Assembly (NCBI GenBank): GCA_948474755.1
Contig: CAOLHI010001256.1
Location: 620,001 to 684,000, forward strand
From: Ctenosaura bakeri
Lineage: Eukaryota; Chordata; Lepidosauria; Squamata; Iguanidae
Direction: 5' to 3'
DNA: 64,000 bases
Shown here piece by piece: positions 46,673 to 58,569 of the stretch. A program made the position numbers and the translations under genes. Each line of letters opens with the position of its first letter. Within the stretch, counting starts at the first letter, position 1. The notes beneath the pieces were generated by a model. It was not told the DNA's origin. It did no database searches and worked only from the letters and a program-made list of their open reading frames with translations.

Positions 46673-47984
46673 ATGGTTCTCCACAGGTACACTTAACAGC
46701 CCACATCACAAAGTATTTTCTACAGGTTTGGTCCAACCTTTTCTTGACAGATAAGAATTTAGAGTTCTATCAATAGGTATTTTAAAATGCTAAATATAAT
46801 GTTGGCTCTGTTTTTTTCCCTTTAAAGATGAAATGGTGAAACATGTCAGGAACCTTTGGTTCCTATAAAACCTATAAAAAATTAAATAATTACACATGGA
46901 TCATTATGTGAGATTGTGTGAGATATTCCTACACAATTAATATTACTTTACACTCCTAACTTTTAATAATGTTATTCTGTAGTTCATTTCAGTTCCCCTT
47001 GGTTAGACAAATAAAAATACAGCTTTGTATTTGATAAATGAAACAGGATCTGTCTGAACACACGGGGGCGGGGAGCAGTTTTAGCTTGCTACTAAATCCC
47101 TTTTAGGCTAGGATCTAAAGCACAATGGAGTCAGTGGAGTGTCTCTTGAGTTCAGTAGTTGCTGCCCTGAACTTCTTCATGTTTCAAACAAAGCCTGATT
47201 ACTCAGGCTTTGGGCAAGATCAATGGGGATGAACTAAGAGTTCTGCCATTTAATTAAAACAACTTCACCCTCTATGTATTTGTTGTTCATTACGCTGTGA
47301 AATTGCTTTTCTAGTGGTTTGATATATTTGATCTTCTAACATGACAAGTTGTTTGTTTAAAGCATCTGCAATTGCAGTTGATGTTTGTGCTAGCTCTCTC
47401 TATTTATACGACAAATTATTTTCAAATGCTTACTTCTCCACCTATTGTAAATCCATATTTTCCATTATATCTCATAGTGAAAGCTTAGGCTGCCTACCAT
47501 CAAGCATACATTTAATTCATTTTAAATTCATATGTCACACAGTTCGAGAGGGCTGGCTTGTAGTGTTGTTTTAAAACTGAATTTTTCAGCTTGCAAGTTT
47601 TCTTCAAAAGACCCCAGAGTAGTGCAGATAATCCTAATAAATTTCACTTATTTCTTATCATTTTTGTTCCATACTTTTTCAGAGTTAAAATTATTGCACA
47701 TTCCCCCATTTTATTCTCCAAACAGTGCCATGATATAAGTTATCCTGAGAGATGGAGACTGGTCAAGCATTATTCAGAGAACTTCATGGATGGGCAGAGA
47801 TTTGACCTTTGCCATGCCTGCTCCTAGCCTGACACTACACCAAAATACATTGTGAGTAAATGGCTTAGTATAGCATTATTTATGTTTAGTGATTCTGCTG
47901 TCTAACATACATGGAAAATATTTTAAATTCATTTTTCAATTAGAAATATGATTGTTTGACTAAAGGGGGAGGGGTTAACTGAAG
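46673..47984. other. stretch without recognised feature
   Basis: AT-rich, no repeat or coding signal recognised. Confidence 0.4.
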
Positions 47985-47987
47985 TTG

Positions 47988-48062
47988 TGGGCGTAGCCAA
48001 TGATGAGGGATGATGGAAGCTGTAGTCCAACAATATCTTCAAGACCACTACTTGTGCATCCT
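47988..48062. mobile_element. half of a palindromic MITE
   Basis: GGGATGATGGAAGCTGTAGT, then CCAACAATATCTTCAAG, is the right half of the family described at 28145-28282. Confidence 0.45.
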
Positions 48063-48338
48063 GGAATTATTCACTGAATCAATGGACACAGGGAATCAAT
48101 GGACACAGGGAATCACTATTACTGGACTTAAACAGTGAGGATGTGATGAATCTATCTATAACAAGCACCTTTACATATCTTTGGAGCCTTCTTTGGGTTA
48201 GGCATACTCATCAATTTTGTTCAGACACCCACTTCCCTCTCCTACTCCTTTCATTTCCCTGTTTTTGAACTTGCTTCTCCAGAAGATATAGATCTCCTGC
48301 TACCACCATTGTTTTTTCTTCTTTAAATGGGCAGCTTA

Positions 48339-48540
48339 GGCTATTTCCGCATTACACTGTTATAGTGCTATTATTCCACTTTCAACATCCTATGGAATCC
48401 TGGGCTTTGCAGTTGAGGGAGGAGCATTTAGAATTCTCAGCCAGAGAGCTCTTTGGCCTCAGTAAACTACAAACCCCAGAATTCCACAGGTTGTTGAAAG
48501 TGGAATAATAGCACTATAACAGTGTAGTGTGGAAATGGCT
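48339..48540. mobile_element. palindromic Harbinger-like MITE (short type, copy 6)
   Basis: GGCTATTTCCGCATTACACT to GTAGTGTGGAAATGGCT, flanked by TTA and TTC. The arms CCACTTTCAACATCCTATGG and CAGGTTGTTGAAAGTGGAAT face each other. One of the best preserved copies. Confidence 0.85.
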
Positions 48541-48587
48541 TTCGTGTTGATATTTCATGTTCATATGCTTCAATGTTAGAAATATTC

Positions 48588-48991
48588 ACCAGAATCCTAT
48601 ACAGCCATGTACACTACATAGCACAGTAACAATATTGCTACATAGTGAATTCTGGCATGAGCCCCTGAAAATCCACTTACCAGTAAGCAGCCTCCTGTGG
48701 CTTGATAAGCAGCTGCCTGATATTCCCATAGCCTCCCCATGAGTGACAGGTAAAAAAAAGGACCCCCTGTAACAAATTCCCCTTAAGCTGAGAAGGAATA
48801 GGAGGCAGTTGTTTCCCAATTGATAGGGGAGCAGACCCCTGTCAATCACAGAAGCTACTTAATGGTAAGTGGGGTTTAGGGGATTTTCACAGTCCCTATG
48901 TAGCCCCTAAACTAGGGCTGTTTATCCTGGATACATAGCATTTGTGAACTGTAGGTTACATGCTTACAATTGCACAACAGGATTCTGGCCA
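48588..48991. mobile_element. foldback element, unbroken copy
   Basis: The ends CACCAGAATCCTATACAGCC and CACAACAGGATTCTGGCC are inverted partners. The left side (TCCACTTACCAGTAAGCAGC) mirrors the right side (GCTACTTAATGGTAAGTGGG), leaving a small centre near 48770. Same family as the arms at 23111-23350 and 24956-25150. No coding sequence; superfamily not assigned. Confidence 0.65.
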
Positions 48992-49249
48992 TGAATAGTA
49001 ACCATTGTTAGCAGAATACTGATGGAAGCTACATGAGGATCAGGAGAAGAATACATTACACCTTCCTCAGCCATTCAGCTAAAGGATTTTATCATATCTT
49101 CTAAAACTATAGCTATTATTTTTGGTAAGTAAATATCTGCAATATTTTGTATTCATTCTGAAGCCCTTGGGGGTTTTCCCTTTCCCCAAAACCAAAATCT
49201 TTGGGATGATACATAGCTGAAAGGAAATATTTCAAACCTCAGATACCCG

Positions 49250-50282
49250 GAAACAATGGATTGTGCCACACTGACAATTGACACCTATAGAGCTTGCCCA
49301 AATTCAAAAAAGATTCAGTATGGACCTCAAAGCCAGCATGTCCAACCAAATTGGACCATTCTCCCTTCTGTCCTGTCCTCCTCAAGTTTCCAAGATCAAT
49401 TTAATTTACCTTCAGCAGCTAAGTGGCAACACTTAGAGTTACAGCACTTATTACAATCTAGATTTGGCTCTGCAGCTCTCAATGCATCTGAGGCTTCTTT
49501 AAATTTAGAAACACTTATTTAGGCTGATTGAGTATGTAAGACAACGATCTATGTATATAAACTTCTATTATCTGCAAAAAAGATGGTATGCGCAATTTAT
49601 ATCAGGAATGGAATACGGAATTGGAATGTCCAACTTTGGCCAATCAATGGTCTGCAGTTTTAACATCTATATCAAGTATGGCTATAGATCTCCGATTATG
49701 TCTTATACAACAGAAACTGCTCTCCTCAGTATACTGGAAGCCACAAGATTTCTTTAATAAAGGCTTATCAGAATCAGAATCAGAGGTGTAATGTTGTTAG
49801 TGTTTCTATAATTCATGTTTTGGAAATGCTCTATAGTTGCCTTATTTTGGAGGGAAGTAACTCCTCAAATAAATTTGGTACTACAAAGTTCTTTGGCATT
49901 CAGTGATCCACATATTCTTTTAAGCTATTTACTGGTGTCTTGGAATATAATATATGGTCACTGGAAATGGATCATTTGTACCCTCTTGACTGAACTGATA
50001 TTCCAGTAGTGGAAAAATAATATATCTCCACCTGTGATCCAATGGATAGAAGGTTTGACAACACTTGCAACATTTAAAGGAGTGATGTACCTATGTAATT
50101 TAAAAATGAACTTATATCCAGATATTTGACCTGCTTTTATTGAAATTTATGAACAATGCTTTCTCTTTTTAATTTCTTTATTCCTTATTGCTGTAATAAC
50201 ATCATGATATGTAAGTGAGGGTCTTGTAATGTAATTTATTTTGAATAATTATTTTTTAAAAATTTTTTTTAAATAAACTGGA
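49250..50282 (+). mobile_element. L1 LINE, ORF2 C-terminal half and 3' end
   Basis: Plus-strand frames, shifting by indels, give QDQFNLPSAAKWQHLELQHL (L1 ORF2 F-x-L-P...F-x-Y-L-Q-L-R-H region). Further on they give CWKCSIVALFWREV, the position of the C-W-x-C...F-W block. A T/A-rich 3' end follows to about 50282. Multiple stops: a dead copy. Confidence 0.65.
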
Positions 50283-50979
50283 CTATTCTCCTTCCTGCAC
50301 AACTGTTTTCCACTTTGGAATACAATCTGAACTATAAGTGAGGCTTCCTCCCAGTCTTTACTTGGCTAAGGTTACAGCAACCACAAAAACAGATGTTTTT
50401 CTCTCTCTATCAAGCCTGAAATACTGCAACATTTCCCATGGTTTCCAGCTCCTGTAATGCTACCACAGTAGTATTTCTAGTGGTAAAGGAAAGGAGGGGG
50501 ACAGAGAGAAAAGGGAAAGGAATCTTCCACACCTAGGGTTGTCCCTATATTTATGCAGAATGAGGTGGCCACCTCAGGGCAACAGATTTTGAATGTCATT
50601 AAAGTCAAGAAATTGTTAGTTATGTAATTTCCTACTATTGTTGGAAATTGCTGATCAGGATGTTGTTGTATTGTTGCATCATTACTGACAGGAGTATTAT
50701 CACTAATACAATTTTCACTATCATGTACCAACATAATTTGACTGTCTTCGGATACAGTGCATCTTCCCTTGGGTGAGCAAGAGGCATCATTTATAGCTTT
50801 TCTTCAAACAGCAAAATATCTTGGGCTATTCTATATTTTGCCCAGTCCACATCCTTAGTATAATCGGTTGGCACCAAAATGGTTACCAGATACTGCTCTT
50901 TGCCACTGTCAGCTCCACCCCTCCCTCCCGTCAACTGTCCATTTCTACTTTTTGGGAATGGAATGAAACTTCCAGGTAT
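50283..50979. other. stretch without recognised feature
   Basis: No repeat or coding signal recognised. Confidence 0.35.
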
Positions 50980-51165
50980 TGTTGTTGTGTGCTTTTAAGT
51001 CATTCCTGATTTATGGTGATCCCAAGGTGACACCATCATGGGGATTTCTGGGGTTGAGACTGTGTGATGCACCCAAGGTCACCCAGTGGGTTTCCATGGA
51101 TGAGTGGAGAAGTGAACCCTGATCGCCAAGGTTTTAGTCCAATGCAGGCCTGGTGGTAAAATATG
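50980..51165 (-). mobile_element. tRNA-derived SINE (type 1), minus strand
   Basis: TTGTTGTTGTGTGCTTTTAA and GTCATTCCTGATTTATGGTG give the tail complement. GGTCACCCAGTGGGTTTCCA and GGATGAGTGGAGAAGTG cover the body. The head is truncated after TTTTAGTCCAATGC. Confidence 0.82.
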
Positions 51166-51379
51166 ACCTTGATTATGCAGAAGGCAAGACAGAATCTGGC
51201 TTTAGTATCCCACATTGTGATAGTATCAACATATACAATTACGTATAAAATCTGTGGGCCATCTAAATTTATGTGAAAATATTGCTGTTAGATTACTTTA
51301 ATGACTTCTGTATATACAGTCTGTAATAGAGATGGAGTTATACCATCACAAAAATGTTACTATAGGCCTTTTGCAGCAA

Positions 51380-51512
51380 CTTCATTATACAACATGTGGC
51401 CCTTTCATATTTTCTGAGACTAAAGCTCTCATAAGCCCTAGCCAGCATAGTCAATCAAGGGGAATGCTGGGAAGTATAGTCAAACAGCATCTGGAGAGCC
51501 ACACATCCATCC
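51380..51512. mobile_element. palindromic MITE ('ccagatgttgttgg' family)
   Basis: Inverted halves around CCCTAGCCAGCATAGTCAAT; the right half reads GGGAATGCTGGGAAGTATAG, then CATCTGGAGAGCC. Related to 28145-28282. Confidence 0.5.
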
Positions 51513-52042
51513 CTGTTCTAAACTAAATAGAAGAGAAACAGATTGATTGTACTTGGAATGCTTTTGCTTTAGAGCTGAGAGTCAGAAGTTTGCAATTGCC
51601 ATTCTACACTGATGAAATGCCTAGCTGAAATTGATTTGACTTGCTATTGATTTGCTTCTGGATTGTAACTTTTGTTCAGGTCATCTACTGTTTTATCAAC
51701 CCTGTAATCTGCCTATATAGTGCCTATATATGCCTACATAATATATGTTTAACTATATAGCATTTTGTTTATGCTTTTATATAGCAGTTGAGAAGATCCT
51801 TCTATAGGAAATAATTAATGTACCTCTTCATGTCTTCAAGATATAAAATCAGTTTGGGGAACAAGAAGAACTTATTATATATGACATCCTCGCTAGCTAT
51901 GAAAAGTATAATTATGACAGTCAGATTTACTGACTGGAAGAACCTCCCAAAGACTCTGCTTACTAACAGGGTCTGTTCATTTGGTAGAAAGTCAATCCCT
52001 GAGACAGCTAAGACTGTGCAGGGCCCTGAAGGTTTTAAAGCA
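51513..52042. other. stretch without recognised feature
   Basis: No feature recognised. Confidence 0.35.
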
Positions 52043-52046
52043 CCTT

Positions 52047-52892
52047 TGTTACTTCCGGTATGGCACCCTGGGTGAGGACCCCCAGATATCATCTTGATAT
52101 CAACCAATTCGGCCTTAGCTGGACTGGCTTGCAGTTCCCACACTCCACGTGTTTGCGAGGTCCTCTGGACAAGCACGGACATGAGTGCAGCCACTAATGG
52201 TTTTACATTCCAGACTCTATTGAGGCCAGCAGCCTAAATTCCACTCCCAGCTTCAGGGGACTTCCAGCCGCAAACTCCACAACAGCCGCACGGCTCTCAG
52301 CCGAGCTACTCTTTTATGTTGGGCCATCAACGTCCCGGCCACGCTATTGTCTTCAAACACAAATCCAATCATGTTAAACTTGACCTTTCCAAATTCTTTG
52401 TCCAGCACCAGAACTCCTTTTGTTCTCGCCTGGCTTGCCATAACCGAGAGGCACAAACTCCCCTATAAAAACCCCTCACTTTCAAACGGTCTTCGGATCA
52501 CTTTGGACTGCCATCCCGCCCTGCTGCCGGTTGTCTAAGGGACTCCGCTCAGCTCCCCATGCTGAGCTTTCTTCCCCGGAACCCCTCTTCTCTCCAGGAC
52601 TACGAGACAGGTCGTATTGCCTTTCCCGAACAAACCTCCATTTCTATTTCTCAGCTGGTTAGTTTATGTTTTGTCCTTCGTGTTTTTGTCTTTAATAAAG
52701 AATTGTCTGTTATTTGGAAAACCTTGTCTAGCTGCTCTCTGACCCACCACTGTATACATTGGGTTTAAAGATCCTTGCAAGGTTACCCTGCCTCTCACTA
52801 GCTAAAAGAGTGTTCCAACTAATTTCCCCAATTTGTATTTTATTTGGCAATCTGGGCACCCCTCCCAGGACCCCCCAAAACACAGGGTAACA
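52047..52892 (+). mobile_element. solo LTR (family A, copy 2)
   Basis: TGTTACTTCCGGT to CACAGGGTAACA, flanked by identical CCTT (52043-52046, 52893-52896). TATAAAA at 52464-52470, AATAAA at 52694-52699, and a U5 block GTATACATTGGGTTTAAAGA at about 52750. No internal region. Best-defined family A member. Confidence 0.9.
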
Positions 52893-52896
52893 CCTT

Positions 52897-54540
52897 GAAA
52901 CCAAATTTAGTGCAGCCTACACAATAGTAATGAAATACCATTTGGTCAGAATCACTACCAAGGATTCCTTCCAATTTGTGACTCTATAAATTTTTTGTAG
53001 ACAGAGCTGTCCATGTGATTGCAGTGACACCATTTCTCTTAAAACCTGCCAAAAGGATGTTCATAACCAATAAAGGTTTCTGGATGCATGTTCCAATGGA
53101 AGTCAACTGGGCAAAAAGTAGAGCATAGACAGAAATTACTCATCTAGCATTTCCAGAAACACAGAAATGTAACCTCTGCATAAAGCAAGCTAATAGTCTG
53201 TGTTGTCTCCTTTTTCTGTAAGATAGTCTATGGCACTATAGGTTTACCTAGAGATCTGATAGGAAAAAGTAACCTGTTGGTGTGTAAATCCTTCTACATC
53301 CACCTCATGTTCAGTCTGTGTACAGATGAAAACAACCTTTCTGTCACCCAGTCATCATAAGTTTCCAGTGCCCTTGTTTAATGGAAAGCCTGGATGAGAG
53401 ATCAAACCGGTGAACGTTCTCCGTGTTCAAAAGTGAGGTAATATGTAATAATATGCTCTCTTCTCATCTCAGTCAGGTAACAAATTGACAGTGGTTCAGC
53501 TGCTGAAATTACAATGGTCAAAGAACCAAGAATATCACTGACATCACTGACTATCTGACTAGAAAGGTGTAAAAATATATGCACAGATAACATATTATAA
53601 TGTACACCATCTAGGTAGTGCAGCTCCAACAATAAGAGAGCTGATTTTTAAAAGTATTTCTTGATGCCAGTTAGTAATTAAGCAACAATTAAGCAAGTGT
53701 CACACAAGTGATAAGAAATGACACACATGTCTGAAAAATAAACTAGATTTGCTTTCAGAGAAAGAATGGTTGGCTTATTTACGAAGAAAGGCCATCGACT
53801 CACAGCAAAAGAGCATGCATCCATTTGCTATCCATTAATAGACCTGTCTACCCTTTTCTCACATTCCTAAACATACTTACTTAGAAACAGATTCAACTCA
53901 AAGTCAGCCTCATGACAGGGCATTTGGTGAATGGCTTAGTTGACTCACTCTGCTGGCTGCAGAGATTGCAAAGCGAATTAAGGAATTTACTCACTTCATT
54001 TCACAGCAGTTGCCAACTGGCAATCCAATTCACTGAAGAGAATTCAATTGACTGTTTCCTTCTCACCCCACATCCTCTAACATAGACAGGTTGGAAAAGA
54101 TTCAGTGTGATCCACATAATTTAGTCACTGTAAACTCCTTAGAATCCATAATCAGCATCAGTACATCATACAAGTTTTCTTCATCACCATGGCTGTCAAT
54201 AATGTACAAATCCACATCATGGGCTTTTCAGCAAGCATCTCACTTTCATCAAATAATCCATCTTTCGCTGGTTTTTCTGCTTAGGTTAGATCCAGAATTA
54301 GGTCCATGCAGTTGGGCTGGCACAAGTTTTGCTCCCTTATTCTCATGTCAGCCCCTCTAGCCCATAAAAATACTATGCAAAAGAATGGGGTGTGCAATAC
54401 TATGAGCGGAAGGGGGATTCAAAACAACTAAGAGGATTTTTTCTGTCAGCAGCTTCCTCCCACTTTATTTCCTCACCAACTACAAAAGTTGTTGTTGATT
54501 ATTGGCTGCAGATACTTTGGATTGCTGGTAGGTGGCCTGG
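52897..54540. other. long stretch without recognised feature
   Basis: About 1.6 kb with no repeat I recognise and only short broken frames. Confidence 0.4.
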
Positions 54541-54565
54541 AGGGCCCACCTTCATTGGCAGTCAC

Positions 54566-55172
54566 TGTCAAGGTCAGAGACCCCGGCAGCAAGCCAACCC
54601 AGAGAAGGGAGTGGGAGAGACAGCAAAGTCCCACCAGGAGGAGTCACAGCAACAATTGCTCATAGGCAGTCCATTTACCTAAGCCAGAGCAACAAGCAAG
54701 CCATAATCAGAGTCCAAAATCCAGGGGTCTGGAGCCATGAGATCAATCCAAGGTATCAGAAGCCAGGTGCAGGAAGCCAGGAACAGGCAAGGAGAGGGCT
54801 TATAGAAAGTTTGCCACAAGCAAAGGAAGGCTTCCAGGCAGGCAGTTATATAGCTCAGGCACAGGTATGGCCAGTCACCGCTTCTTGAACTTAATCAAGG
54901 AAGCCTCCCTTTGCTCAGCTCTCTTGAGTCTCTGCCTTGTTTGTGGGCTGATTGACACTGGCTCCAAGGCATCTTCAGAATTGGATCCCTGTTGCCCTAA
55001 AAGAGTAGGCAGAGGAACGTCTGAGCCTGCTTGGTCCATGGTAGCAGGCGGAGCTCTTGAGCTGCAGGACTCATCTCCAGCCAGAGCAACAGGGACCAAC
55101 AGCTGCTGTTCTTGATCTCCGCCCTGAGCAACAGGGACCAACAGCTGCTGCTCATCAGCAGCAGCTCTGACA
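54566..55172 (-). mobile_element. probable LTR of an unassigned retroelement, minus strand
   Basis: TGTCAAGGTCAGAGACC at one end and CAGCTCTGACA at the other give TGTCA/TGACA inverted termini. On the minus strand a TATATAA lies at about 54852. Flanks (TCAC, GGGG) show no duplication, so boundaries are tentative. A 121-codon open frame (55240-54875) overlaps the U3-like half. Confidence 0.4.
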
Positions 55173-55240
55173 GGGGCTTCAGTTATCACACTCGCATTGG
55201 TCTTGGATCTGGGTTGGTTGGGGCCAATGGCCTTTGGCAT
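54875..55240 (-). CDS. open frame of a retroelement remnant, function unknown
   Basis: 121 codons on the minus strand, rich in A, Q, E and P. It contains a tandem duplication (EQQLLVPVAQGGDQ then EQQLLVPVALAGD) and a basic C-terminus (RQRLKRAEQREASLIKFKKR). The duplication is visible in DNA as GAGCAACAGGGACCAACAGC at about 55083 and 55124. No zinc knuckle, protease or polymerase motif. It could be the end of a gag- or envelope-proximal frame running into an LTR, or merely an open stretch of U3. Whether it is translated is unknown. Confidence 0.3.
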   Translation of the reverse strand: MPKAIGPNQPRSKTNASVITEAPVRAAADEQQLLVPVAQGGDQEQQLLVPVALAGDESCSSRAPPATMDQAGSDVPLPTLLGQQGSNSEDALEPVSISPQTRQRLKRAEQREASLIKFKKR

Positions 55241-57296
55241 TGGTTCATTGGTCCCTTGCAGTTTTCAGCGGGTGCAAGGTGGCAGTGAGCATGTCTGGCT
55301 CGGGGGGGGGCATGCCTTTCTTGCACTTCCTGGTGGCAGGGAGTTCCTGGTCAGAAGACTCTCCTGCCATTCCTGCGGGATTACAGCACTGGGCCAGGAA
55401 GCTTGAGCTCATTGGTCAACAGTGGGTTGATCGATGCTGGGATCCAGACCCATGCTTGGGCCAACCCATTTGTATGCTGTAGCCAATAAGCTTGTGGCCT
55501 TTTTGTCTCCCAGCTGGATTGTCCTGTGTTTATTCCACAGCTCCTTCAGCCCTACCCATGCAAATTTCCTACATTTCTCTTCTTTCTTCTCCTTAATTCA
55601 TGTTTTCTAAAACAAAAGGCAAATGAATTTTCCCTCACTCTATTTGACCCTACATAAAACTGCTCAATGAAGTTATCTGAGAATTGTGCAGTCTATAACA
55701 TTTATAAATGGGATGCACAGAATAGTTACTTCAGTCTGGTAATATGCATATGTCTGCACCTCTGCCATTTTGATGTGTGTAATCATATTTGAAGCATTCA
55801 GCAATAGAGACTGAACAATCCCTGTTAAATTCATGCTTTTACCACAAAAAGCACAGTGTATTTTTTTTTTCTGTTGAAATGTCTTCTTCATCTAGGGCTG
55901 AGAGACAGTGGTTTCCTAAGAATACTCATTCAGGAGGAATGTTAACATGTCACTGCTGGAGCTACCTACCTTAAATCTGAGTATGTTTCCATTGTGTACC
56001 CTGACTCATAATCTGAAGACCGAGGCTGTATGTTCAGGGTCTCCTACCCAGCTTCATAAACTCAGGCTTCCTGGCCACCTGATTTCCGATGCCACAGAGC
56101 CCTCCTCTAGGATAATTAAGCCCATTAGGCAATGGAAATCTTCAGAGAGAGTACAGCTGGTATGTATCAATTCCCCTCTCTTGAGAGAAAATCACAGGGT
56201 AAAACTGTAATGCAGAGAAGGAACACAAATGAACAAATTGCATGATCTCCAGCAGCTGAAAGATGGTGGGAAAGGGTGGTTAGTTAATGTTCGGTGAGCC
56301 ACAAATCTGATTATATTGGACTTTTCAGAAACAGAAACTGTAATAATATAATGAATAGGGATGTCAAAATCTCCATTTCAATTTCATTGCACAGCTATGA
56401 ATTCCACCTTTGCACGGCTATGAATACATGATTTATATCCCATTGGAAGCCTTTTTTCTTTCTTTTTGGTAACAAGAGGCTTGGTTTATGATAGGGTGCA
56501 TGGGGGCTTCCTATCCAGGCAACTGCAACCTGCTTCTGTTGTGACCATTTGAGAACTAAATAGATGGGACCACGATGGAATCTGGTCCTATCTATTTAGT
56601 TCAGTAGTTCATAGGAGGTGAGTGCTGGAGTGTTCTCCCCCTTTGTATCCAGTTAATGACCACAAATAATAAAGGTATTTAAAATTACGTACCTTTTAAA
56701 TACCCTGCATGGAACTGAACTATATATATTCTACAGACATGAAAGCTATTGCATAAAGCTGAGTTGTTTTGGAGGAATGGAAGCTGCTGCTTCCATTGGA
56801 ACTGAACCGCGGGTGGGAGGAACAGGCATAATTTTTTAAATGTCAGGGTTTTGTTTTTTTTCAATTGAGCAGATCCTAGAATGAAACACTTTGATGAGTC
56901 AAACTCTATCAGTTCTCAGAAGATAAAGGAAATTGAATGCTTTTTAAATGCCAGAATATTCTCTGTTTTATTTATTGTTTGATCTGAGATAACTCACTAT
57001 ATTGTATTTCACCATTCTTATATGAGAGCAAGATGATTTACAGCAATAAAATAGAGATCACAATTCAATCCACACTTATGCACTTTTAAGTCTAAGTGAA
57101 ATCACTGTGGATTTTAAGAGCTCAGTAGTTTGTGATAGATTGTAGATTATAGATTGTAATTTATATATAACCAATTCTTCATTGAGATCACAGGGCTCGA
57201 ACAGAATGGATGCATTTCTTTTCTTTTTCTTTTTCTTTTTTTTTCTACACTCAATGAATTTCTAATCATACTTACTGTTTGCACATTGCTTGAAAA
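55241..57296. other. long stretch without recognised feature
   Basis: Part of the retroelement may extend to about 55500. Otherwise a TTTTC-rich tract at 57214-57246 is the only feature noted. Confidence 0.35.
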
Positions 57297-57316
57297 CCAC
57301 ACACACACACACACAC
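57297..57316. repeat. (AC)n microsatellite
   Basis: About ten CA units. Confidence 0.9.
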
Positions 57317-57645
57317 CTACAATGGTGTTGTGAAAGTTTCATAAACATGGCAACTGGTCAGGATGAGGCTAAGTGCATTTAGATTCTAACTCTGCAAATG
57401 TAGACTGTAAATATCTACAGATGGTCTGGCTGATGTGAAAGAAGTGAAACATCAATGTGAGTGAATTAAAACCTCACAGAGTGACTGGCAAGATGAAGGA
57501 CTGTATGTTGGTAGCAAGTCATGTGAGAAGACATATGTAAAAATGGCCCTGAGAGAGTAGAGCTAAGGGAACAGAATAAACAGAACACTTAAATTTGGGA
57601 TTGTACAGAAAAGGAGGGTAGTGGGGAACAAACCCTTAAGGAAAG

Positions 57646-58569
57646 TGTTACCCTGATTTCTGGGGTCCCTTGGGAGACACCTCAATGTGCTCCAAATAAT
57701 GGGGAATGGGAATTAGCCAGAGCACAAGCTGTAGCAATGCAAAAGGCAGGGCAACTTACCAAGATCTTAAACCCAATGTTTACAGGGTCAGGCCGGGTCA
57801 AAAACCAAGCAAAAGTAAATTATAATTGTTTTCTTTATTTAAAAGACAGTCACTGAGCACATACACACTCACTCACACAGACCTAAGAAGATAAAGGTAG
57901 GAAATCTGATAGGGGATTTTGAGAGGGATTTTTTCAGGGGGAATACTACACCTGATCCTGTAGCCCGGGTAGCCAGAAGAAAGTCAGTAGGAGCGGAGAT
58001 TTTCAGCACGTGGAAGCTGAGGGGAAGGCTTGGCAAACAGAGCGGCAGCAAAACGGGATGGAAGCCAAGAGCGATCTGAAGAAGCGCTCAAAATCAGGGG
58101 TTCTTATAGGGGAAAATGTGCCTGTAGGGTAGTCCATTCCTGGGGAAAACAATGGGTTTTGGAGTGGAAACAAAGCCTCCGAAAGATCAGTACTTAGAAT
58201 GATTGGATTTTGACGGAGTTGTCAGTAGGGCAGACAGTATGCAAATAGGGAACCCTTGACAGTTGGCTATTCTAAAGCGCTAATCTCATCAAGCTGGCGG
58301 TTCGGGGCAGAGAATCTTTTGTATGCTTGGTGCATACTTAATGTAGTTTCAAAGTGTACTTGCCTGGAGGTCTCCTGAAGCTGCATGCCGGAAAACTACT
58401 GGCCTGCCTGGATTTATCTTGTATTTTTCAGCCTGTTCGGCCATGTCCGTGTGCGTGCTTGTCCAGGGGGCTCGCAAGCACGTGGAGGGGAGCAGTTTGG
58501 AATGGCCAATCTTTTGATATCAAATTATATTTAGTAAGCCCTGGGCTCAGACTATAAACCACAGTAACA
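57646..58569 (-). mobile_element. solo LTR (family A, copy 3), minus strand
   Basis: Plus-strand ends TGTTACCCTGA and CACAGTAACA. On the minus strand a TATA (CCTATAAGAA, at about 58101-58110), then AATAAA near 57834-57839, and the U5 block. Flanks AAAG (57642-57645) and AGAG (58570-58573) differ by one base. Shares the CCACGTGCTTGCGAGCCCCC block with the other family A copies. Confidence 0.87.

Noticed and set aside
52047..52892. Start of a full-length endogenous retrovirus
   Set aside because: Identical 4-bp CCTT flanks on either side of a single LTR and no gag, pol or env nearby: it is a solo LTR.
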